A stretch of 64,000 bases of DNA from Ctena decussata. Taxonomy: Eukaryota; Mollusca; Bivalvia; Lucinida; Lucinidae. The DNA is taken from NCBI GenBank assembly GCA_963989385.1, contig OZ022505.1, forward strand, positions 56,795,737 through 56,859,736. The letters run 5' to 3'. Position 1 is the stretch's first letter, and each line of letters starts with the position of its first letter. The notes under the pieces are model-generated. The model was given only the letters and a program-made list of their open reading frames with translations, was not told where the DNA came from and did no database searches. Position numbers and translations under genes: made by a program. Below, piece after piece: positions 41,401 to 53,400 of the stretch.

Positions 41401-44400
41401 ACCTAAGATACATGTATCACAGATAATCAATGCAAAATTTCGTGGGAAATATAACTGGTAGGAGTGTCTCCCTTGCCGATATTGGTAAGAAAGTATTAGT
41501 AAAATGGTTTGCAAACAAAAGGGAACACGTGTACACACAAGCGAAATAAATATTAGTAAAGAAAGAAAACTATCAAAGGCAAGCAACTAAATTAACTCGA
41601 ACTGTGTGTTGTTTCTCTGGTAATATTTCATTTTCTTGCATACAGTGGTGCTCTCTTGAGGCTTTTAAAAGATGTAAATAATATGACTTTACGCTCTAAT
41701 TGGATATATGCAAACTTCGGTCTCTTATGGACTCATAATTATTTTCTGTTAAACAGACAGGCCTTGTAAGGTGCACAATATACCTGTACAGCCCCGAATA
41801 CTACTGGTTACAGATGGACGTTGCACTGACACAGATGCAAACTTCGGTCTCTTATGGACTCATAATTATTTTCTGTTAAACAGACAGGCCTTGTAAGGTG
41901 CACGATATACCTGTACGGCCCCGAATACTACTGGTTACAGATGGACGTTGCACTGACACAGATCTTATTGCAGGACCAGATGAACCGGGTGACAGTACCC
42001 AACAGGACCAGGTGAAATTTACTTGCTGCTTACTTTTTCTTAAATCTTTCTAAGAAGCACCCTGTTGAGATTCTCCAAGTTTGGAGAAGTCCATATGATT
42101 GTAAGTCTCTGCGACAGTAACACCCTATGAGAATGTTAAAGTTTCCTGTAGCACTGTTGTCGTAAGAGGCCAACCAAACGAGGGTTGTTCAGAGTTCTGA
42201 TTCTAGCGGCATAACTTTGTTTAGCGGCATGCTGGGGACAAATGCTATGCCTGTATTGAAAGCACTGCATTTCGTCTTTACAATGATACCCAACACTATA
42301 TGTTTTCTTATTGAGTACAACGCATGTTATTAGGCCCTGTCATACCACTAGGCTAATTGCATATGTGAAATTATTTTCAGTGTGTCATTCAAGTGAAAAA
42401 TAAGTCTAAATAAAAATAAATTTTTGTCAGCTTCTTGTCATTTGTTGCTTTCAATATCCATTCAAAAGTAAGAACGGCAGAAAACGTTATCGATTTAGTG
42501 CTTGCAAAGCAATGTGCAGTTCTTATGACGCTATTGAAAACGACATCAACGTCATTTTCGAAAGCTCATAGCGGCTTCGTCGTTTACATTGATTTTAATT
42601 TTTCATTGGTTTTGAGTTGGCCCAAGCAAAGGCTCTTCCTAACAAGATTTTGAATGTTAAGACCCTCGTTTTCGTCACAAAATGATTATAACTTCAGTAG
42701 AAAGGGAGAATTAGCTACTACATAAAATGCTTATAACCTAATTTGAAGGGACAGTATTGAATCTAGATTAAATATATTTTCTGCGATATTTTCAGATCAC
42801 AGTTGCCTGGGGACTAAGTTTAAGTAGCAATGATGAAAAAAATTCAAAGACTGCTCATAGATGAACTATGACCTTCTTAAGTGAAAATCTGAAGTGGCTG
42901 TAGGGTATACCTCTTTCAAAAACGTTCAAAAATATGTACTTTAGAAAATATACACCACGTTTGCTGAGTTGTCCGGACATATCATACCTTTATATATTTT
43001 CGCTGTTAGAAGTCCTGTATTTATGATGGTTACCAAAAAAAGACGTCAAGAACAGAACTTTCTGAACAACCCTCGTATATCGAGCATGATAAATGAAAGA
43101 CGGAGCCCAACCCTCTCCTACGCTGATTAGAAAAGATAACCTTTATATCAGGGGTAACAACCTACGTCATAATGTGCGTGACAGAATTAATTATTGGACG
43201 GCCATTTTGAAGAAACACTGACATATTTTCCGTTTGTAACATATTAGAGACAGGATTTTAACACAAGATAAAACGGTGAGTCGGTGCCTACATATACATA
43301 TGGCCCAGATATATAGGGCAAGATAACTCAAAGGGTGAGAAATTATAAAACACCTCACCACAATTCTTGATGTGGACAGCTGAGATAAAAATGCTTAATA
43401 TTAAGGCAGAGTCGATACAGATCACTCTATTGAAGCGTTATCAGATTCAGCAAGTATTTTATGGTGAATTCTTGTAATATTGAGTCCAAAACATCTATAG
43501 GCACCAGATCGACTAGATATTTGGTTGTTACAGTGTTTGCTAAGCCTTCATTATGCAAAACAGTTACCTAATTAAGGCCGCTGATAAAACGATTATGACG
43601 TCAGCGCTATGGCATAGGTTGTTACCCTTGTATATGTTGGGCTGACAAAGCAAGTTTTTCAGTTGCTGCTGGCTGTCCCTGTTGTGATCAAATCCGCAAA
43701 ATTTCAACTCATAGCTGAGCACCTCTAACTATTGTACTTCGGCATCTCTTCTCGACAACGGCGTCTGTCGAAAACCCTTTGCGATACCTAAAAGTGTCAT
43801 CGGAATAAAAGAATTCAGAAGGTCTAGATGTTGATGACTTGGTCAATTATGAATTTAGTTTTTACAGAATTTACAGTTTTTCTTCCTAATATTTAACAAA
43901 TTATGTATTTATATATTTATCATATCATGTCTGCTATATCTTCAGAATTATTTAGTGACAATACAAGGCTCATCATATTTTTAACTGCGACGTATAGTTT
44001 CGTAGACCTTTAAAGCTTTTATTTGAGTTATGCCCCTTTTCTGACGCCCTTATCCTACTCCGAAGCCGAGCAACAGACATTTAATGTATTGTAAATGAAC
44101 TATCATTTGTATCCGCCGACCGAAAGGTTCAGGGGATATAGCGATGAGCCTGGCGTCCGCCCGTCCGTCTGTCCGTCTGTCCGTCCGTAAACATTTTCTT
44201 GTCCGCCCTATATCTTGAATACCCTTTGGAATATTTTCATGAAACTTAACAGGTATGTAGAACAGGTTATGACGATGTGTCGCGTACAAGAATGGTAACT
44301 CTTGCTATTTTACTTTTTGAGTTGTCTCTCCCTTTGGTAATATTTTCGTGTCCGCTCTGCATCTTGAATACCCTTTGAAATATTTTCATGATACTTTACA

Positions 44401-47400
44401 GATATGTAGAACAGATCATTACGATGTGTCGCGAACAAGATTGACAACTCTTGCCTTCTTACTTTTTGAGTTATTTCCCCTTGATGACTTAGGGTGTGAT
44501 TTCGGATCCGCTCTATAACTTGTATAGTCCGTTTGCTGCCAAATGCAAACGGCATCTCCAATATTTTCTCAAAATTGGTGTGAGGTAGTAGATTTTCGAA
44601 TAGCTCATTCTTAATTTTCATCCTATACATAACCATATCATAATTTTGCAGAAATGTTAGGTTTTGCATAAAAAAGTTTCTATACACAATCAGGACCTAA
44701 AATATGTCATTTTCACCTCTTAATTACAAGGGAGTAAAAGTTGGCTGTTGGAATTCCCGTTTAGTTTTACGTGTTAGAGAATGTGACCAATGTATGCTAT
44801 CACTAGAACAAAATTTGCATAATTAATTGAAATTTTATTCTGAATTCATTTTTTTCAGCTGTTTGTTTCACCCATATATTATCAAACTTTAAAACATACA
44901 ATTTTTTATTCACAAAAAATATAATGGTTCAATGTTTATTTACAACATAGTATCACCTGACTATTGATACCATGCGTTACGCGTGCGGACAGGTGAATAG
45001 ATCTTACTATTTCATTCATATACGCCCACACCTGTAGTAAACAACAAGTTTACGCTATTGCCTATCAACAATATTTTGGCTGTTCTAACAAGCATACGAC
45101 GCCCTTTAGTGAAACTGCTCAATTTTTACATTAAGGTCAATGGAAAATATTTTACAAAAGCATCCAAAAATTTGGACTTTCCGTATTTTGTTATGTATAG
45201 TTATAGGAATCATTAGAACATGAGAACATTTGATGGAACTTTCATCGTTTTCAAGAAAATAAGCAAAACCCCGTTTGCACTTGGGAGCAAACGGACTATA
45301 CGCCTTTTGAAATATATTCATGATACTTCACAGATATGTAGAACAGGTCATGACAATATGTCGCGAACAAGAATGATAACTCTTGCTTTCTTACTTTTTG
45401 AGTTATTATCCGTTGATGATTTTAGGTATGCTTTCGTGTCCGCTCTATAATTTGAATACCTTTTGAAAGATTTTCATGATACTTCACAGATATATAAAAC
45501 AGGTCATGACAATGTGTCACGATTAAGAATGACAATTCTTGCTTTCATACTTTTTGAGTTATTTCCCCCTTTATGGTTTTAGCTGTGATTTTGTGTCCGC
45601 TATATAGTATTGACATTACTCAGTATCTATAACTTAAATACCAGAGTAGTGAGTCTTAGTAGATCTCGCCGATGCGTATGGCATCTTTTTATCTCTTTCT
45701 GCAACACTTTTTTTTCTATTGATTCAGACAAAGTCAAAATTAATCGAGCTCTCTCAAAAGTTTGCTGGCGGCATAGGGCTTGTGTGTGTTCCTGTTGGTC
45801 GCCCAGATCAGGTTTGTTACTTTTACAATAGTTAAACTATAGACAACCACAGAATACTAGTCTTTGAATCAATTCTGTATTTGAATTTTCAAAATAACAA
45901 TTATATGTTTTCCTCTTCCTTTCGATGTCATGCCATTACAGTGCTTCTAATGAGGCTACACAAAACCACGTAGTCTGCCCATCGTTTTTTTTCATATATG
46001 TTTTAATTTCAGGAACTCATAATTTTTATTTAAGATGATGTAGACAAATTGGAGCCAGCTCATTTATTTTGTAACGATTATGAAGTAATGGCAGAGTACA
46101 TGTACTAGATTATTAAAGACATCTGCAACCTCAGATGACAGTCGCTGCTATTCATGTGTTGTATCCAATGTAAATGCTCTTCGCGCAATTGAACGAGGTA
46201 TCTTAAGTCACCGGTATCATAGTTGAAATGGAAACGATTCCTCCTTTAAGGAGAATCCATTTCTAAACTAATTAAATGCCGAGAATCTCTTGTAAAATCG
46301 TTCAAGTGCGCGAAAATTGATGACTCTATTCATTTACTATGGTCACTTGGAACGTCTCTTCAGAAGTTTTGAACGGTTTTCGCAGATTTTACTTTTTGAA
46401 CCCTTCCAACGTGGGTTTTCAAATACCGTATTTATTCGGCTAAAAGACGAAAGGTTTCTATTCCAAAAATACCCGAAATGAGTCTTGCTCAACTCTGCTA
46501 TAAAATAAGATATTCGCTTCCAACACAGCCCAAAAATCTAGATCCTTTTATGAGACGGATCTAGATTTTTGCAGTAGGTTTGGAAGAAAATAACTCTACT
46601 TTTAACCGAAGTTTTACAATGTCCAATATCCAGCATGGCCTGATCGACCCATGAGTTAGTTCTAAAAGTATTCAATTCAGTCTAGGAAACGTTATGTATT
46701 TTTATATATAAACGTTTAACTGATAAATGTATGTTTATATCACGACTTTGTAAGTTATCGTCGACATTCAGGTGTTATGTCTAGATACAATGTTGGCTTA
46801 AAACACGTCTTCGACAAGGCCAGTTTGAGGGGCTTCAATGTACATATTCAGAAAGAGTTGTGCATATAGGCATCTACGATCCCACATTGCTCCTCTCGTC
46901 ATGCTTTTCAACATAATAAGTAAATCAGATACATATAGTACGGTTATTGTGTTTTACTCACAGGAATTTCTAGAGCTTTTGGCTGCTACCGCAAATGGGA
47001 AAGTTGTGGGTTATAAGGACGGTCGGAAAGTAGCAGAGGAGACGTTACAAACGGTGAGTCATTGTAGTGATGATACATGTTACAAGTATGGGCTTATTGG
47101 CAATTTAAGGCGAATCGATACTCTTTTAGGGGACGACATCTGACATATTCATTTTTTAACATCTAGTAACATCTAGGTGGTATGTAATTGTAAGTGAAAG
47201 AATTCGCTCCTATATGAGAACTTTTTTTCCTTTAAGAGAAGATTCCTCTTGAGTTTGAGCCTTCTAATAGGGAAGTCAGAAGTAAATCTCGACAGTTATC
47301 TCCCTCTGAAAACATGGGTAAGCTATGGCGGTGCATCGTTCTCCTTTTAGACACTCTGATAAAATGAGATGTTGCATAAAAAAACAAAATAACCCTAAAA

Positions 47401-50400
47401 TATGTGAGCATTGAACATTCAACTGCTCTATTTAGATTTAATATCGTCTACAATTATCATCATGCGGACAGTAGAGATTCTTAGCCAAAGAAATACGTTT
47501 CGTTTCCGGATGGCCGCCCGATTCTTCTTCAGACCGCCCAACCTAAAGTATCTATCAACGTTTGTACGAAAAATCCATTTGAAAAAAAAAATAAAGATAA
47601 GTTCCGCTTTATCGTCGAAAGAAAATTTTGCAACGAAATCGGAAGCAGGCTATTACTTTCCGGCCTCAAATGAAACAGCGCAGATTATGCTATTATAATA
47701 ATTTGTTTGATTTTTCAACGAATATCGATAGCCTGGTAAACGCTATTCTATTCTCACTGAAAAATTAAAAAAACTATATCAAGCTTCTGCTAATAGTTTG
47801 CAAGATTAAAATAATGGTTTTCGACGCATATGCATGTAAAGTTATAAGTACAATTATATCAGCTTTGTAAATGATACACTAGTGGAATTTTCACAAAACA
47901 GTGACCAAACCAAATTTACAGTATGTCAGTTTCAGGAGTCTTGTGACAACTTCTCCTGATTTGTTTTCCTTCAAAGCATACATTATGAGCAGATATGCTG
48001 TGCATACGTATAAAGTGAGTATAACTGCCATATTTTGGCTAACTATTTGCAATTTTTCAAATTTTAATTTCCATGTGAAAAATCGCATTTATTCAACGTG
48101 TCGAGGACAAACATTTTGTCAAGCGCTTTTGACGATACCACAGTGTTTATAAAATTTGCCTAGCAATTTAAGACTGGGCCGTTTCCCTAGTCAGAGCTCT
48201 TTAAAATGGTTGTTGTGTTTCAGCTTCAAATAGGGGCTTCCATTTCTAGCGACGCGATTCGTGGACTTAAAGATGCTGTTGGTGGCCTATTGCCTGCTGG
48301 CGTATCCCTTGGTGACCTGTTATCTGGTAAGGTAAGGACAATTTCAGGAGGCTGGATATTTGATGCACAAACAGGAATTTTCTTGTACCGTGCCGCTATC
48401 ATTAATGTATTTGTCCTGTTTCAGATGCATCTCTTTTAAGAGCCGAGGCCCGGATATATTAGACTAGTAACATTCACACATTTTCTCCTTGTTTTTCGAA
48501 TAACTGAATTTAGAAATGAATGTAAACCAGATAAAAGGCACATAATAACATATAATTACTAATGTGATTTGCAAAGTCATGCAGCAAGTGATATATCCCA
48601 TTCCACAGACGCAAAGTTCAGTGTTGATGATCAGTGTTGTCGTACTTCTGAGTTCAGTATAAGTGCTTAAAAGAATGGCCTTCTACATTGTATTGGCTGC
48701 TATAACTCGAAAAACAGAATGTATAGAGCTTGTTTTATTTCGAATTCTAGTTCAAGTGTTTTTATTCTTCTAAAAACTGATAAACAACATAACACCATTA
48801 TACAATTATTGCCTGGTTGGGTGGTTGACACGATGTTGTATAGACAGTGGAAACCAATATCGACTGAGGCCAAAAGCCAAGGTCGATATTGGTTTTGAGG
48901 GTCGATATTACATAGTACTAACCATCAAACCAGGCAACAACTGAGGTTTTATTTTATAATCAAGACATTTTGTGTGATTATATAATCAAAGCCTCTGACA
49001 TTGTTGTGCTTTAAAATGACTGGTTTTCTGCGTATAACGTATTATGTATGTATGTAATTAACGATTGTACTTACATGTATTTATATGATACTGTATTTAC
49101 ATGTACGTGTATTAAAAAAAGCTTTGTAAATATTGTAAATTAACACTTAATAAACTAGTGTTTATAACAATTAGATAACAAAGAAAGTCAGACTACGACT
49201 GACTAATCATTCGGAGCTTAAATGTATGTTCTTTCATTTCATGTTTGTCTACACGTGTCTGCTCTCTTTGGTTCATTCTAGATTTCAAGCCATTTGCTTC
49301 GTGGCCTTGCAACAGAGAGAGACGACTTTTATTTAGAGCGGGATAATGAAAACTTACCACAGATTGGTTCTAGGGTTCGCCGTGGTCCTGATTGGCAATG
49401 GAAAGAACAAGATTCTCATGGCCCAGGAACAGTCATAGGACATTCGTCCGGTAAGTGATACTTATTATGACATTGACCCTATTTAACTTACAATGTTGCG
49501 GTTGTAGATTAATGGGATTCTCTTGCATGGGGCATGCTTATTTCATGTTTTGAATTAGAAAAGTCTCAATTAATTACGAAACAGTCGAACGTTATTTTTA
49601 GAAGCTGGGTTGGGAGAGGGTTACGGAGAGGGTTACGAAGAGCAAGTGTTCCTCAAGATACAGAAGGTTTCATGTTATTATGGACTGTTCACGGGCTACT
49701 ACAAACCTTTTCATTTTCAAAACCTGAGATATCCCTCTGAGACACACACACAAAAAAAAACATAGAAAAAAAAAAAAAGACGCAAATTAATTAAAAAAAG
49801 CTGACATGCGTCTTGATAAATACATCTGCATTATATGCATGTTTTGATAATGTAACGGCGTGCGCAGTGACTAACGTACCAGGGTAGTTAAATTGTTTGA
49901 CACTCACATTTTCGCAATTCTTATAGAAGAAATGTTTGTTAAGAATTTTTTTTCTGATCCTGCACATACAGCATTAGCCATCTCAATTTTAATAACAGAT
50001 CTCTGGGATGAGTATATAAAAGGTCTAAAAAGAAAAGAAAAATGTAATTGAGGCTTTCCTTAGCCTTGTGGCCAATCGGGCGTTTGATGTTAAGAGCTTC
50101 GTTTGCTGTATTTTTTTGCTGCCTTTAACCTTCCCGGGTTCGAATTAGTTACCCAATTACTGCTGGATATACATTGCATTAAGCAATTCTTAAGTCCTAG
50201 TTTGTACCAGGGAAATAACCTATTCCTCAACTTTATGGATTATTTTCAGTGAGACTTTAAACCATAACGACCTCCCACTGTCACCATTTTTATAATACAC
50301 AGCTTTCATCTTAATTCTTGTAGTAGAACAGTTTATTTTATAAGTCCTAGTTTGTAACAGGGAAATAACCTATTCCTCAACTTTATGGATTATTTTCAGT

Positions 50401-53400
50401 GAGACTTTAAACCATAAAGACCTCCCACTGTCACCATTTTTATAAAACACAGCTTTCATATTAATTCTTGTAGTAGAACAGTTTATTTTATTTGAAAAAA
50501 AACCCAACATTTTATTTGGGCAAAAAGATATATTTTTAAGAGATGCTACTGACATTTTGACGAGATACATAATTACATTTTATTAAGTTAAAACGATACT
50601 TTTTAAGAGCTGCTACTTTGCCATATTCATTTTACCTCTTCTAAATGGGGTCTGTTCTAAAAGAACAGAGAGATGACACAATATTACGACCTTTTCAACG
50701 CTAATCCTGTCATATCAAGACGATGGGAGGGTGATAATGTAATTCCGTGTGGAATCGAACCGGGTTTACCTTTTTAAATTATCTTCCGCTTCCAGCGGAG
50801 ATCCAACTCGGAACTGCCAGCTAAGTGAGCCAATGCTTATTCCATTGAGCTATCAGAGGTCCAGTTTTTAAAGGAAAGAGCTTGACAGGAGCAATTCTTT
50901 TCTTTAAGAATAGATTCCCCTTTAAAAAGTACTTCATTATCCAGTAGGGTACACAGAGAGTCATATAAATTGTTCACCTTTGTAAAGATGTTGGAAAGGC
51001 GCGGTGGTTTATCTTTACACCTAAGTTATTAATCGTGATTTTGGTACTGTTCCAATGCGTATTGTTCTTTTTTTAGAACTCTTGTCCGCCTGGGTTGAGT
51101 GGGATGCCAATGGTCACATTAACATCTACAGATATGGAGAAGGCGGTGCTTTTGATCTTTTACTTATTGATGAGCCAAGGATACTGAGCAAGTCTGAACA
51201 AATTGTCGTTGGTTGTGTAGTAAAGAAAGGTATTTACTTGCTTATGTGATGTAAAATAACTTGTTCTAGAGTCTCAAAAATAAAATACACCTTTATTTTC
51301 AAGTCATCTTCTAGAAAAAAATATTTGTATCTACAACAATTGTTGACACATTTTTTTTTTCTGGAAATACATTTTACTTTGTAACCATCGCTTTTAAACG
51401 AGAACTTCGCAGAATTCGCTTATTATTTCATAGTTTAAGAAGGTTTATTCATCGACTGACATTCAGTTCTATATGGTAGATTCCAGCTCGATATAAACTA
51501 ATCAAATGATTTAATTTGTGAAATCTGCTAGATGCCAATAACCATCTTCATCTTCGTATGATCTACTTATCCTTGGATAAAGTAGTGAAGAGAAATTATC
51601 ACATGTAGTTTATGCACAGATCCTGTAGGAAGGCACGTACCTGTGTTGTCAAGACGTCGTTTCAAGAGTTGTAAAATGACCCGCCGGCACATGCGAAAAC
51701 GCTAGATCTTTATAATATTTCCTCATCCCCGGAAAGATGGCTCCAAATAATTTCTATTGCTTGGAATACACAGGAGCTTACACGAATGATATTTCATATG
51801 AAATCTATGAAACGAGCCTTCGGCGAGTCTCATAAATTTAATATGGAATGACCACGAGTGTAAGATTCATTTTATCTTATGACCCTTTAAAATGGGATTT
51901 TAACGCCTTCAAACTGAATATTATTTCAATCTATAAACAAACGCATTGTTGACATGGACGTTGTCAATGACGTTACGTGTACGCTGCAATGTTTTATTAC
52001 ACGTGTGGTCATACGATTTTTATGACATGACGTTATCTACTGAATAACATCGACGTCATAATTATGGTAAACGAAAATAATTGATGCCTAAACAAATATG
52101 AAAGCATTTGAGCCGCCCTATGCAAACATCCGTAGAACAAAGCAGATAATGACACAAAAGAAACTTGAATTCAGAAGAAGAAATGTTCCATAAGCATATA
52201 AGAATCTGCATTTAGAGAAATACTGATGATTCATATTCTGACAAGTTTTATCTATCAGAATAAAGAAAGAGAGAGAGAGAGGGGGGAGAGAGAAAGGGAG
52301 AGAGACGACCATTTAAAGATATTCTATCAAAACGGCCCGAAATAGTATTGCAACACATTTCATAAGCATATAAGAATCTGCAGTAAGAGAAATACTGATG
52401 ATTATCATTCTGACAAGTTTTACCTATCAGAAAAAGAAAGAGAGAGAAAGAAGGAGAGAGAGAGCGATTGAGAGATGATCATTTGAAAATAATCAATAAA
52501 ATGGCGCGAAATAGTATTACAACACATTATTGTTCACAAGATCAACGCCTGTCACTAGTTCTGAAAGCTCGCCCACATTTCTGAAACCGTATGCATTTCT
52601 TAAAAGTGTTAGGTTAGGCAATGATCAGGACGAAATAAATCAGATCCAATATCCTGCTCTAAACTCAAAAGGGAATGAAGCATATACATAAATTGACAGT
52701 AGTTCACGAGTAGCACGCACGTTAATCAGAATATATAGCTCTTTCCCAGACAGGTGATCATTCAGCTACCGAAACTAGAAACACCATACACACAACAGAT
52801 GAGCGAAAGCACAGATATGAACAAGAAGAACAAGTGACATTAATAGTAAATAGTGTTCAATTTTTTTTTGTTTTAACAAATGTTAAATAAAAAAAAGAAA
52901 AAAAGAAAAGAAGATTTTTTTTCGTAATTAACAGATGGACTGTCGGTCAAATGCGAAATTTATTCGACTGCCGCTTTGCACTCATAAAATAAATAACTGC
53001 ATCTGATCTGACTTCCAGTCCTGTCTGTTAATCATGGTTATCTATAAGGAAAACACCCTGCTCATGCATTATTGTTATTGTATCTGTAGTTAGTGTAAAG
53101 CTTAGATAAATGCAGTATTTAATTTTTCTGATACTGTAGGTCCTGGCTGGAAGTCATACATAGGTGAAGACGGGCCTGCTGAGAGGGGCGTTGTTGTTAG
53201 AAAAAAACCGGACAACACAGTTACAGTAAGATGTTATGCATTTTCTCTCTTTTATCATTTTAAAGATACTTTCACTAAAATTGCCTGTTGCAATTTTTAT
53301 GTAATAAGCAAGAAAGCTCACCGCAACCATCCCCGGGTTGGCGCTAAGCACACATAAAATCGAGTATCCGGGGAGAGTCATATTAGATTTCAACATTGGT

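Noticed and set aside
41757..41883. First acceptor copy as the normal start of exon 11
   Set aside because: It adds 127 nt, breaks the frame and brings TAA at 41894; the second acceptor is in phase on both sides.
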